Origin: Gemmataceae bacterium
GTDB lineage: Bacteria > Planctomycetota > Planctomycetia > Gemmatales > Gemmataceae
Direction: 5' to 3'
Assembly: GCA_009692065.1 (NCBI GenBank)
Contig: SHZY01000006.1
Span: 1-64,000 of the forward strand
DNA: 64,000 bases
Shown: in pieces, positions 18,228-28,400 of the stretch
How positions within the stretch are numbered: the first letter of the stretch is position 1
Layout: each line of letters starts with the position of its first letter
Made by a program: the position numbers and the translations under genes
The notes under the pieces: generated by a model
Database searches by the model: none
What the model saw: only the letters and a program-made list of their open reading frames with translations
What the model was told of the DNA's origin: nothing

Positions 18228-19358
18228 CTAATTCTTGGTGCCAAGACAATACAACAATCCATCCGTCGTGCCGATCACCAGGCAGCCATGCGCCACCGCC
18301 GCCGACGCGGTGATGCCCTGCCCCAGCTCCAGGCTCTGCACTTGCATCCCCTTGTCGAGATCGAGGACGTGCAGTGTGCCGTCGGTTGAACCGAAGTAGA
18401 CGCGCTTGCCGACGATCACCGGCGAACTATCGACGCGCCCCTTCGCCGTGAAGGTCCAGGCGACTTCGCCGGTGGCGCGATGGACGGCGTGAACATGGCG
18501 ATCGCGGCTGCCGGCCACCACGAGCTTGTCGGTGACCGCGGCCGAGCTGTAGAACGGCTGGGCGCGATTGGGGGCGTAGGACCACTGCACGTCCTTCTTC
18601 TTCAGGTCGATGCCTTGCATCTCGCTGTTCATGTTGCCGACGTAGAGTTTATCGCCGAAGACCGCGGCCGTCGCCGCAGCCTGGCCGGACAGCTCGATCT
18701 TCGCCAGTGTCGTGCCCTTGGCCAGCTCGATGATGTGCAGATGGCTGTCGCAGCCGGCGACAAAGGTCTGTCCCTTGGCGACGACAGCGGAGCCATTGAC
18801 GGGACCTTCGGTCTTCACTTTCCACAGCAGTTCCTTCGACTTGATCGATAGGCAATAGAGCGTCGAGTCGTGAGAGCCGAAGAGGACCTTGTCGCCGTCG
18901 AAGTTGGCGCCGCCGGTGATCTCGCCCGCGGTCTCGAAGTCCCAGATTTTCTTGCCGGTGATTGCATCGACGCAGTAGAACATGCCGTCCTCGTCGCCGA
19001 CAAAGACTTTGTCCTGGTAGACGCTCGGCGGCGCCTTGATCGGCCCGAGCTTGGTCTTCCATTTGAGCTGGCCGGTCTTGAGATCGTAGGCGTGCAGATG
19101 GTCGTCGTAGCAGCCGACGTACACCGTGCCCTTGACGATGGCGGCTGTCGATTCGATCCCTTTCTTGAGATCGATCTTCCAGCGAATTTCCAGCTTTTCA
19201 GGCAGCTTGCCCTTGGCGACGCCGGTCTGCAGCGGATCGCCGCGGAAGAGCGGCCAATCGGCGTCTTCCGCCGCCGGCTGGGCGGAAGTCGGCAGCTGGG
19301 TGTGCGAGAGGAACACTAGTAAAGTGCAACCGATCAGGATCGTGAAGGCGCGAAGCAT
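18228..19358 (-). CDS. Secreted PQQ-like beta-propeller protein
   Basis: 376 residues from the ATG at 19356-19358. A signal peptide (MLRAFTILIGCTLLVFLSH) is followed by DADWPLFRGDPLQTG, the usual N-terminal motif of PQQ-like (BamB/outer-membrane biogenesis type) WD propellers. At least seven repeats of the form VYVGCYDDHLHAYDLKTGQLKW follow. No catalytic Asp/Cys pair typical of quinoprotein alcohol dehydrogenases is seen, so it is more likely a structural or binding propeller in the periplasm than an enzyme. The longer frame upstream of 19358 lacks the signal peptide. Confidence 0.85.
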   Translation of the reverse strand: MLRAFTILIGCTLLVFLSHTQLPTSAQPAAEDADWPLFRGDPLQTGVAKGKLPEKLEIRWKIDLKKGIESTAAIVKGTVYVGCYDDHLHAYDLKTGQLKWKTKLGPIKAPPSVYQDKVFVGDEDGMFYCVDAITGKKIWDFETAGEITGGANFDGDKVLFGSHDSTLYCLSIKSKELLWKVKTEGPVNGSAVVAKGQTFVAGCDSHLHIIELAKGTTLAKIELSGQAAATAAVFGDKLYVGNMNSEMQGIDLKKKDVQWSYAPNRAQPFYSSAAVTDKLVVAGSRDRHVHAVHRATGEVAWTFTAKGRVDSSPVIVGKRVYFGSTDGTLHVLDLDKGMQVQSLELGQGITASAAVAHGCLVIGTTDGLLYCLGTKN

Positions 19359-19600
19359 CGGGTCAACTCCCAGGGCCGGCCGAGGTTCCTCGTCTATTGT
19401 AACGAGCAAACGCCAGCGCGCACAAAAATCCTCGCTCGGCGTCTTCCGAACGGCAGAGCGCGGCGTACGCCCATTTACTTTGATTTGGGAGCGTCCTTCG
19501 CCTTGGGCGCGTCGGACTAGCGGATGTAGCCGAGGGGGTTGGGGTCGTTTTCGGTGATGATGCAATTTCTGAGAAGGAGCTTCGTGCCTGTGACGGCTGA

Positions 19601-20230
19601 TTAACTCCCCGTTTTTCGTAACTCAAGCGCTCGACTGCCGAACCGAACCTCGCCGCCCGGATACCACAAGTGAGCCCTTTCCCGCTTAATGAGGTATAAC
19701 CTCGTCAGCGGGGTATGCCACTGCTTTTCCACAGTCAAGAGTTCCTGATTCTCAAACCATGGTTCGTTGAGGATTTTAGCGAGCGACCCTGCTTCAAGGG
19801 TTGTTTCGATTGAGAATTTCTTTTCCACTGCATCGCGGCCGGCGGCGATTGACCTGTGCTTTTGCGTTTCACTTATTTCCAATGGCCACTTCGGAACGCT
19901 CGTGTATTCACTCTCGCCCACCAAAAATAGAAAATTCGCGCAAAGTACCACCGCTGCCGCCACAAGGAAGCCGCGCATCCACGTCAAGACCCGATCGGAA
20001 CGACAACTTAGGGTCAATATGCCCGTTACAGCAGCCGGGAGAATCCACTCGAGCGTAGGAAAGCCATTAGCGTTCATCAATAACACTGACACAGCCCCGA
20101 TGAGCAAAAAGGGGCTCATGAAAATGGCGACTTGCGCCAATGAGCGGCTTCGTCGCCACTGAAACGGTAGTAGACCGAAAGGCGTGAGGATGACGCCTGC
20201 TTGTAGAACAACATGAAGCCAGATGAGCAT
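19601..20230 (-). CDS. Hypothetical membrane protein
   Basis: 209 residues. Four hydrophobic segments (about 5-22, 32-52, 62-76, 86-104) are followed by a soluble C-terminal domain of about 100 residues (ETTLEAGSLAKILNEPWF). Its base composition looks less G+C-rich than its neighbours, which could indicate acquired DNA. No family is recognised. Downstream, in the same frame after its stop, an open stretch reads LLLRNCIITENDPNPLGYIR (about 19510-19590) and may be a gene remnant. Confidence 0.55.
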   Translation of the reverse strand: MLIWLHVVLQAGVILTPFGLLPFQWRRSRSLAQVAIFMSPFLLIGAVSVLLMNANGFPTLEWILPAAVTGILTLSCRSDRVLTWMRGFLVAAAVVLCANFLFLVGESEYTSVPKWPLEISETQKHRSIAAGRDAVEKKFSIETTLEAGSLAKILNEPWFENQELLTVEKQWHTPLTRLYLIKRERAHLWYPGGEVRFGSRALELRKTGS

Positions 20231-20329
20231 ATACTTTTTCCAGCCGTTTATGCGTCCGGAACAACGTTAAACCGAGCGGGAGGATTTGCAAGTGAAATTC
20301 AATCCCCCCTCCCGGCGAATGGCCAAGGT

Positions 20330-21895
20330 TCACCGCGTAACCCCAATTATCCATGCCGTCCCGGGAATACCGATGGCATAACGAATTGCACCAGTACAAC
20401 GAGTGCCATTACCCAAAGCCTGCTGAACGCGAGCAGCGAAATCCGCGGTATAACAGCCTCGGAAACGGATAGTCGAAGTGTTGTCCGTCACTGATTGCAA
20501 CAGGGCGGTGATATCGGTGCCAAAAAAGCCCACCCCCATTTGTCCGTTGACGTTGGTAAATGTGGACAACGTATTTTGGTCGCTGCCAACTTGAATTCCG
20601 CCGCCACCGGCGTGACCCTTAATGATGAGCAGCTCCACGGTTTGGCCGGCCGCCCGAATTGCACGAAGATTGTCGAGCATTTGTGCTGAGGTGTCAGGCT
20701 GGTAAATAGCGCCAGTGTTTGTCTCGATGTAGATCGCATTCTGGGGAATCCAATCAGTAAAGATATTTAGGGTAAAGTTGGAGGCGTCCTCTAATGTTCC
20801 ATCCGTGACGCCCACTGGCAAAACATATTGTGTGCCGTTCGTGGCGTTGGGATTGAAATAGCCGTTCAGGCCTGCTGCGTTTGCGACTACCACTTTTCCG
20901 TCGGAAGTAACGGTCAAGAAATTCGCTGGATCATTCAAGGAGGGCGAACCCGGCGTCGTGTAGGTGAGGGGGTCGTTATCCGCGTCGGTGGCGTGCAGTT
21001 GGCCGAGGACCATGCCGTTGGTGAAGAATGAGGTTCCGTCCGGCACGTCGTCGTCGGCGATGGCTGGCGAAGTAAACGTGATAGGGTCAAACACCGGAGG
21101 ACTGTTCGCTACGGTCACCGATGCCGCTACGGCGGCGCCGCTGGCGGCTGCATCAATCGGCGTCACGCTAACCGAAATCATGTCCCCCTTGTTGCCGTTA
21201 CCGGGCTGGCTGAGATCCAAGGAATCTGTCGTGTTTGTCGTAGTGGTAGTTCTCACGACTTGGCCGTTCACGGACCAGACAAATTGGAATGTAATTGGAT
21301 CGCCATCGGGGTCCTGAGCGTTCAGGACTTGAGCCGTAACCCGATCGTTGGTCTTTGGCACTGATGTGTCGAGCATAACGCTGCCAATCGTCGGCGCATG
21401 GTTGACCGACGAGCCGCCACCGCTGCTGGGCTGTAACGTCATCGTTTTCGCGCTCGGATCGGTGTCCACGCCGCCGTCGGCGGTGCCGCCGTTGTCCTGG
21501 ACCTGAAACGTCAGGTAGGCCGAGCCGTTGCCCATCAGATCGGGCGAGTACACCAGATGGTTGGCAGCAATGTCGGCAACGCTCACCGACGTGCCCATGC
21601 CGACGGGCATGCCGTTGTTGTTGAGAAATCCAGCGGTCGGCAGCGTCGTGATTCTGACGGCCGAGAAATTATTCGCCGGCATGTCGTTGGGATCGGTGAA
21701 GCCGAAATCGGCCGTGGCAAGCGTGTAGGGCTGGCCCTGCGGAATCGTCAGCGTCACCGCGGTTCCAATCGGCGCGTGGTTCGCTGGCACGCAGCGGTCC
21801 TCCAAACTCTCCACATGCAAACGAATCCGATTCCGTTTCCTGGTGACCTGAGAATTGGTCGGCAACATTCCGCGAATCCAGCTGGGCGATCTCAT
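20330..21895 (-). CDS. Secreted surface protein with LEDRCVPA motif, cadherin-like repeats and a DUF4347-like C-terminus
   Basis: 521 residues from the ATG at 21893-21895, which has a GAAGGAG ribosome site. The N-terminus RLHVESLEDRCVPA is the planctomycete LEPR/LEDR motif found at the start of extracellular proteins. Cadherin/Ig-like modules follow (about 35-375, for example YTLATADFGFTDPNDMP and IGSVMLDTSVPKTNDRV). The C-terminal domain (about 395-521) contains IKGH428AGGGGIQVG and IRFRGC481YTAD, an arrangement close to the His and Cys regions of DUF4347 domains; a clan-CD-like dyad is inference. A run of 12 G lies in the leader (21958-21969), so expression may be phase variable. Confidence 0.75.
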   Translation of the reverse strand: MRSPSWIRGMLPTNSQVTRKRNRIRLHVESLEDRCVPANHAPIGTAVTLTIPQGQPYTLATADFGFTDPNDMPANNFSAVRITTLPTAGFLNNNGMPVGMGTSVSVADIAANHLVYSPDLMGNGSAYLTFQVQDNGGTADGGVDTDPSAKTMTLQPSSGGGSSVNHAPTIGSVMLDTSVPKTNDRVTAQVLNAQDPDGDPITFQFVWSVNGQVVRTTTTTNTTDSLDLSQPGNGNKGDMISVSVTPIDAAASGAAVAASVTVANSPPVFDPITFTSPAIADDDVPDGTSFFTNGMVLGQLHATDADNDPLTYTTPGSPSLNDPANFLTVTSDGKVVVANAAGLNGYFNPNATNGTQYVLPVGVTDGTLEDASNFTLNIFTDWIPQNAIYIETNTGAIYQPDTSAQMLDNLRAIRAAGQTVELLIIKGHAGGGGIQVGSDQNTLSTFTNVNGQMGVGFFGTDITALLQSVTDNTSTIRFRGCYTADFAARVQQALGNGTRCTGAIRYAIGIPGTAWIIGVTR

Positions 21896-22586
21896 GGCGG
21901 CTCCTTCGAGGTGAGAACTATCGAAATATCCCGCAGAATTGAACCGCCAGTATTCTGCCCCCCCCCCCCTCACCTTGCAAGAGCCAAACAGCAATTAGTG
22001 GAGGGATTTCTCAAAAAACCACTTCCGACAGGTCCGGAATTATCGCCGAACAGTAATTTTCATCTGTGGCAAGAAAAAATTCCCTCGCCGGCAGGGCAAG
22101 GTCCCCCGTTTTTTCCATCGGAGCTTCACCAGCTGCTCACCGCGCGATTGACCCGCCGCAGCCAATTGTCAAACTCAGTTGTCCTCTTTTCGCCATGCCA
22201 ACTTTGGCCCCGTACTGCTTGCCTCCAGGGCAAACGCCGCTGCGGGAAGTAGCAGCCGAATCGGTTGTGCTTTCGTGGCATGCAAGTAGTGCCTGTCATT
22301 TGCGGGTGGGGCGGGGGGTGTTGGTGTGTGTGAAACTCGCAAGCGCAAGGCAAGTCATGGGGCCACGGTAGCCGGGCTTGGCAGGTTTCCCATCTCCCCT
22401 TGCCTTGCCGTCTCGCGCACGGGCCGTCGCTTTCACATCCTGTGGCAACGCCGCACTCAACCGTTTGAATCGCAAGCACTTCCGGCAGTTCCGATGAAGT
22501 GACCGCGCCCGCGTGCCGATACCCTTTTTGTCAAGCCCAGTCGCGACGAAAAACGACCAATCCTAGAGCGAGCCGGGAGAATGCGA
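21896..22586. other. Intergenic region with a C12 tract and a dispersed repeat
   Basis: About 690 bp between divergent genes. It contains a run of 12 C on the plus strand at 21958-21969 and the second copy of the 36-bp dispersed repeat at 22324-22358. No convincing coding sequence was found. Confidence 0.6.
22324..22358. repeat. Dispersed 36-bp repeat, copy 2 (inverted)
   Basis: Reads gtgtgtgtgaaactcgcaag followed by cgcaaggcaagtcat, the reverse complement of 6479-6514 with one or two changes. Confidence 0.75.
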
Positions 22587-23348
22587 ATGATCGGCGAAGA
22601 AACTCTCACCCCTGTAAGCGAGACGGAACAACTGCGCGAACAACTGCTGCGCGCCCAGCGCTTGAGCAGCGTCGGCACCCTCGCCTCCAGCGTCGCTCAT
22701 GAGTTCAATAACATTCTCACCACGCTCATCAACTACGCCAAACTCGGCCTGCGTCCCGAATGCACCGACGCGACCAAGCAGCAAGCCTTCGAGAAGATTC
22801 TGAAAGGCAGCAACCGGGCCGCGGTCATCATTGCCAGCATGCTCGGGTTTGCCCGCAATGGCGCGACGCGGAAGGAAACGACCGACCTGGTCGCGCTGAT
22901 CGAAGAGGCGCTCGTCCTGACCGACAAGGACCTGAGCAAGCATCAGATCAAGATCGACAAGCGTTTCGCCGGCCGGCCCAAGGCGCCGGTCGTGCGCGGG
23001 CAGATCGAGCAGATTCTTCTCAACCTCATCATCAACGCGCGCCAGTCCATGTCCACCGGCGGCAAGCTCACCATCGACGTGCGCGAGAATCCGAAGACGC
23101 AAATGGCCGAGATCGCGATCTGCGACACCGGCGTCGGCATCCCCCCCGAACAGCTCCGACTCATCTTCGAGCCGTTCTACACCACCAAGACACCCGACGA
23201 GCAAGGCCATGGCGGCTCCGGCTTGGGCCTCAGCGTTTGCCGACAGATCATCGAGCAGCACCATGGCCGCATCCGTGTCGAGAGCGTCATCGGCAAGGGG
23301 TCGAAGTTCACCGTCAAGCTGCCACTCGAAGTTTCGACAGAGAATTAG
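22587..23348 (+). CDS. Soluble NtrB-type histidine kinase without a sensor domain
   Basis: About 253 residues. The ATG at 22587 is preferred over 22581 because it lies 7-8 nt after GGGAGA. The H-box SVAHEFNNILTTLINYAKLG is near residue 40 and the N box near LLNLIINARQSM, followed by G1 DTGVGIP, F box FEPFYTTK and G2 GSGLGLS. There is no PAS, membrane or receiver domain, so the input must come from a partner protein. No regulator gene is adjacent. A family G palindrome starts directly after the stop codon. Confidence 0.88.
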   Translation: MIGEETLTPVSETEQLREQLLRAQRLSSVGTLASSVAHEFNNILTTLINYAKLGLRPECTDATKQQAFEKILKGSNRAAVIIASMLGFARNGATRKETTDLVALIEEALVLTDKDLSKHQIKIDKRFAGRPKAPVVRGQIEQILLNLIINARQSMSTGGKLTIDVRENPKTQMAEIAICDTGVGIPPEQLRLIFEPFYTTKTPDEQGHGGSGLGLSVCRQIIEQHHGRIRVESVIGKGSKFTVKLPLEVSTEN

Positions 23349-23350
23349 AC

Positions 23351-23447
23351 GGGGAGACAGGGAGACAAGGAGGCGGGGAGAAAAATGCTCGCCTTCTCCC
23401 CTTCTCCTTGTCTCCCTGTCTCCCCATCTTCTTGTCTCCCCTTCTCC
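23351..23447. repeat. Palindromic repeat, family G (GGGAGACA tandem arms)
   Basis: The arms ggggagacagggagacaagg and ccttgtctccctgtctcccc are made of 8-nt units. It begins 3 nt after the kinase stop codon. A relative lies at 31198-31298. Confidence 0.88.
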
Positions 23448-23529
23448 GACATCAATCTTGACAAAAAAAAACGCCGCCGTATCGTCTGCCCCCAATCGAG
23501 ATTCCGAACGAAGCAGCGAGGGGCCGGCC

Positions 23530-25320
23530 ATGTTGCGAACTATTGGAGCGCTGGGTATATCGTGCCTGTTCTTGGTGGGATGCGTCGATCCGCAGAAACG
23601 CCTGGAGATCGCCGAGCTTGCCGAGCAGAAAAAAGATCTCGCCGTTCCCATCGTCGCCGACGTCGCCAACTTCGACAACACCGGACCGCTCAAGGTGCAA
23701 GGCGTCGCTCTGGTCACCGGCCTGGCCGGCACTGGGCATTGCCCCACCGGATATTATCGCAACCTCATGGAGCAATACCTGCTCAAGAACAGCGGCCCGC
23801 GTGGCGGCGAGATGCCCAATGTCCCCACCGAACAAAACGTTCGGCAAGTCCTCGATAATCCCAACAATTGCCTCGTGATCGTCACCGGCTTCATCCCGGG
23901 GGGCGCCCGCAAGGGAGATCGCTTCGATGTCGATGTGACGCTCCCGGACGGCAGCAAGGCCAGCAGTCTCGCCGGCGGCACGCTCAAGCTCAGCTTGCTG
24001 CGCGTCTACGAGGCAACGGCCAATATCAGCAACAATCCGAACAATCAAAACAGTAGCCAAATTCTCGGCGGGCACATCTTCGCACAGGCCAAGGGCCAGC
24101 TCGTCGTCGGCTTCGGCAACAACGCGGATGCGACCGAACTCAAGCGCGGCAAAGTCTGGTACGGAGGCGAATCGCGCATCCATCGGCCCTATGCTCTCAT
24201 CATGCGCAACGACGCCAAGTCGATCCGCATCGCCAACGACGTCGCCCAGCGTCTCAACTTCATGTACCAGGAAGATCCCCGCAGCCGGGCACTGCACGCC
24301 GATTTCAACGATGCCCAAAAGCAGATCCTGCTCAACGGTTCCGTGACGCAACAACTCAACCAGGCGCACGATCCCTCCGGCATGGGCGCAACCGAAATGG
24401 CGAAGGCCGCGAGCAAGGATGTGATCAACGTGCGCGTCCCGTTCGGCTATCGCCTCGATCACGATCGCTTCCTGCACGTTGCCTCGGTAACGCCGCTGCG
24501 CAATGGCGACCCGAACATGACCGGCTATCGGCAGCGCTTGCAAAAGATGCTGCTCGATCCCCGCGATACGCTGCTGGCGGCGCGGCGGCTCGAAGCCTTG
24601 GGCCGCGACAGCATCCCCAGCCTCAAGCCCGGCCTGGAGAGCAAGCACCCGATGGTCCGTTTTGCCAGTGCCGAGGCGCTGGCGTACCTGGGCAGCACCC
24701 TCGGCGTCGAGGGGCTGACCGAACTGGTCCAGGAGCACTCGATCCTTGCCAAGAACGGCACCATGGCGCTGGCGAATCTCGGCGAATCGATTTGCCGCGA
24801 CAAGCTCGCCGTCCTGCTCACCAGCGACGACCGCGCCTTGCGTTGTGCGGCCTTCCATGCGTTAACGCTGGTCGATGAAAGCGATCCGCGCATGGGCGGC
24901 CTGTTCCTCAATGACACACTCTGGCTCTATCGCATTCCGAACGCCCCCAGCCCGATGGTCTACTATTCGACCAGCCAGCGCCCACAGGTCGCCCTGTTTG
25001 GCCGCGGCATTGTGCTTTCGCCTGAAACGCGCACCATCATCCGCGCGGACTACACCGTGGTGCATGAAAAGAACGACGGGAAATTCTACGTGAAGCGCAT
25101 CACGACCCGCGGTGAAGAGAAACGCGTCTGCTCGAACCGTCTGGACGAAGTGTTGACCGCGCTGACCGAACTCGGTGCAACCTATCCGGACATCGTTGAA
25201 TTCCTGCGCGTCGTTGACGATCGCCAGTACGCCAACTGCCCAATCGTCAACTGGACCGTTCCCGAGGTGACTTTATTGTCGCTCATCGAATCGGGTAGGC
25301 TGATGAAAAATGGTCAGTAG
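23530..25320 (+). CDS. Lipoprotein with a flagellar P-ring (FlgI)-like domain and HEAT repeats
   Basis: 596 residues from the ATG at 23530. The signal MLRTIGALGISCLFLVGC carries a lipobox Cys. The N-terminal domain (about 40-320) resembles FlgI: VALVTGLAGTG matches the GLVVGLNGTG strand, and GDRFDVDVTLPDGSKASSLA-GG-TLKLSLL matches the FlgI DV-SLGDA-SL-GG pattern. The second half contains HEAT-like repeats (about 345-440, LLAARRLEALGRDSIP). No flagellar genes are nearby, so this is probably not a P-ring but a secretion-ring-like envelope protein. The stop codon TAG lies inside a family H repeat. Confidence 0.75.
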   Translation: MLRTIGALGISCLFLVGCVDPQKRLEIAELAEQKKDLAVPIVADVANFDNTGPLKVQGVALVTGLAGTGHCPTGYYRNLMEQYLLKNSGPRGGEMPNVPTEQNVRQVLDNPNNCLVIVTGFIPGGARKGDRFDVDVTLPDGSKASSLAGGTLKLSLLRVYEATANISNNPNNQNSSQILGGHIFAQAKGQLVVGFGNNADATELKRGKVWYGGESRIHRPYALIMRNDAKSIRIANDVAQRLNFMYQEDPRSRALHADFNDAQKQILLNGSVTQQLNQAHDPSGMGATEMAKAASKDVINVRVPFGYRLDHDRFLHVASVTPLRNGDPNMTGYRQRLQKMLLDPRDTLLAARRLEALGRDSIPSLKPGLESKHPMVRFASAEALAYLGSTLGVEGLTELVQEHSILAKNGTMALANLGESICRDKLAVLLTSDDRALRCAAFHALTLVDESDPRMGGLFLNDTLWLYRIPNAPSPMVYYSTSQRPQVALFGRGIVLSPETRTIIRADYTVVHEKNDGKFYVKRITTRGEEKRVCSNRLDEVLTALTELGATYPDIVEFLRVVDDRQYANCPIVNWTVPEVTLLSLIESGRLMKNGQ

Positions 25321-25475
25321 TCCGTGGTCAGTAGTCCGTAGCAAAACGCCAACTCCGCTTGTGGTTTTGGGCTCGACTTACGACAATATCCAAGGGCAGC
25401 TTCGGCTGCCCGTTTTCCTAGCCATGGGTTACGGATCGCCGGCTACGGACTACTGACCACGGACTACGGACCAAG
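25312..25475. repeat. Palindromic repeat, family H (AGTCCGT heptamer arms)
   Basis: The left arm ggtcagtagtccgtggtcag and the right arm ctgaccacggactacggacc are 7-nt tandem arrays. The loop of about 100 nt contains a smaller hairpin (gggcagcttcggctgccc, about 25395-25412). The left arm supplies the stop of the upstream gene, and smc starts just after the right arm. Confidence 0.88.
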
Positions 25476-25478
25476 GAC

Positions 25479-28400
25479 ATGCTCAAGCGCCTGGAACTCG
25501 TCGGCTTCAAGAGCTTTGCCGACAAGACCGTGTTCGAGTTCGGCGACGGCATCACCGCCATCGTCGGACCCAACGGGTCGGGCAAGAGCAACATCGTCGA
25601 TGCCGTCCGCTGGATCCTTGGCGAGCAATCCGCCAAATCCTTGCGCGGCGGCGAAATGGCCGACGTTATCTTCAACGGCTCCTCGTCGCGCCGCAGCCTC
25701 GGACTCGCTGAAGTGACGATGACGTTCGATAACCGCAAACGCCAGCTCGCCACCGAAGCCGAGGAAGTGCAAATCACCCGCCGCGTCTATCGCACCGGCG
25801 AAGGCGAATACCTCATCAATGGCCAGGCCTCGCGCCTCAGGGACATCAAGGAAATGTTCCTGGGCTCCGGCGCGGGCAACGACGACCTGTGCATCATCGC
25901 CCAGGGCAAGGTCGATGTTCTTTTGCAGGCGTCGAACAAGGACCGCCGCACCATCTTCGAAGAGGCCGCCGGCATCAGCCGATTCAAGGCCAAGAAGACC
26001 GAAACCCTCCGCACGCTCGAACGGGTCGATCAGAACCTCTCTCGCGTCAAGGACATCATCGAGGAAATCGAAAAGCAGCTCCGCTCCGTCAAGTTGCAGG
26101 CCTCGAAAGCCCAGCGTTACCAGGAGCACAGCGACCGCCTCAAGGAGCTGCGCCTCACCCTTGGCCTGACCGAGTATCGTGAGTTGACACAGAAGCTCGA
26201 CGCCGAGACGCAGGCGCTGGACGATCTGAAGGCCGAGCTGGACCAGCGTGCGGCCCGCGCCGGCGCGTGTGAAGCGGAAGCCGAGCGGCTCGAAATCGCG
26301 CTCGCCGATCTCGACGATCAACTGCACGAGGAGGAAGCAGCCCTGGCCAAGCGGCTGCAGCAAATCCAGTCCGAAGAGACGACGATTGCGCATGAAAGCA
26401 CCCTCACGGGCGACCTCGAAGCCGAGTTGGCCCAAACGCGCAAGCGCCTGGCCGACCTGACCGTGCGCGTCCGCACGCTGGCCGACACGACTAGCGCCGC
26501 CGAGGGCGCTCTGCAAGAAGCGGCCACGCAGGCCGAGCACGATCGGCTCGAAGTCGAGGTCCACGAGGCCGAGCTGCAAGCGACGATTGCAAGGCTTACG
26601 GCGCTGCATGAGCAGGTTGCCGCCGACAAGGGGCGCCACTTCGAGGAGATGCGTCGCGCCGCTCATCTGCAAAACGAAGCGGTCGCCAGCAAGGCGCAGG
26701 TCGATAATCTGCGCCGTGAGCGCGATCGCCTGCGCCAGCGCTCCGACACGGCTGCGACCAGCCTCGCTTCACTCGACGTCGAGCTGCAAGAGCTGCTCCA
26801 GGCCGAAGCGCAACTGGTCGATCGGCTCCAGCACGCGCGTCAAGTATTGCAGGAGCAAAAGCTCGAACAGGAACGCTTGCGCACCCTGCGTGACCGCACG
26901 CATGAACGCCTCGCCGAGATGCGCCAGGAGCGCAGCGCGCTCGCGGGCCGCATCGAGGTACTCGCCGGTCTGATCAAGAGCCATGAGGGGCTCGGCACCG
27001 GCGTGCGCGAGGTCATTGCGCTGATCGAACAACCGGACGCGGGGCCGTGGTCCTCCGTGATCGGCATGATTGCGGACTTCTTGACGGTGAAGCTCGAATA
27101 TGCCCCGCTGATCGATCTCGCCCTGGGTGAGTGGGCGCAGCGCTTCGTGGTGCGCGATGTGCAGCTCTTCGAGCAAGCGCTCGCCGAACATGGGCAGACG
27201 TTTTCGGGCCGAGTCAGCTTCTTGCCGCTCACGTCGATTCCGAAGGATGCCGACCCTGCGGTGCAAGAGTTGAAGCAGAATCGTCTTGTGCAGTTATCGC
27301 TGATGAGTCGTCTCAAGGAGCCGGACGGGCCGACGCCGGAGCACGCTGGGCTGGTGGCGCCGGCGGATCAGCTGGTGTCGTGCGAGCATCCGGAGCTGGC
27401 CGATCTGCCGGCACAGCTTTTGGGCCGCACGTTGATTGTGCGCGATCTGGCGACTGCCCGCGTCATTGCCGAACACGCGCCGGGTTTTCGGCTAATCACG
27501 CTGCAAGGCGATTTGCTGGAACCCGATGGCACGCTTACCATAGGCGCCCACCATGCTGAAACCGGGGTGCTGTCGCGAAAAAGCGAATGGCGTGAATTGA
27601 CGGAACAGCTGGCAGCGCTCGAAGTTCGCATTCTTGAAATCGAAGGCGAGGAGCAGAACCTGCGTGACAAGCTGCAAGGCTCCGAGGCCGCCAGCCAGGA
27701 GCAGCAGGAAATCGTCACCGTCCTCGCAGAGCAGTGTGCCGATCTGCGCGGGCGCGTCCAGCGCCATCAGGACCGCCGGCAGGGATTGCACGAGGAAGTC
27801 ACTGTTAGCCGCGATGAGATTCAACGCATCGAGCAGGAAGTGCAAACGCTCGAACAAGCCTGGCGGCAGAACGAGGCGCAGGCGGCGGAGGCCGAAGCGC
27901 TGGTGCAAACGCTCCATGGCCGACTGCACGAGGCGGACGAGGAAATACACGTTCGCGAGGACCAGCGCCAGCTCGTCCAGCAAGCCTGCACTCAGGCGCA
28001 GGTGACGTTTGCCCAGGTCGAGGAACGCCTGCGCGGGTTGCAAACGCAGTACAGCCAGGCGTCGCGCGACTACCAGCAGCGGAATCAGGAGCTCTTGCAA
28101 AATCAAGAGAGCGTCGGCAACCTCAAGGCCCGCTTGCTGGAAAGCCAGCGGACGATGCTGCACGCCTCTTCGCTGTTGGCGCACGATTACCTGGCCAAGG
28201 AGCACGCTCAACGGCAAGTCGCCGCGATGCTCGAACAGCGCGAGCGCAAACGCAGCGAGCGTGCCCGCCTCACACAGCAAGCCCAGACAGCCCGCACCGA
28301 GTGGCGCACCCATCAGGAAAGCGTGCATCAGCGCGAGCTGGAAGCAGCGAACCTCCATCATCAACGCGACACGCTGGTGCAGCGCCTGCGCGACGATTAC

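Noticed and set aside
19500-19600. Short frame with LLLRNCIITENDPNPLGYIR as a separate gene
   Set aside because: It is too short and has no start. It could be a remnant of a C-terminus, but no family could be assigned.
23452-24858. Open frame of 468 codons on the minus strand
   Set aside because: Antisense shadow of the FlgI-like gene with no recognisable motif.
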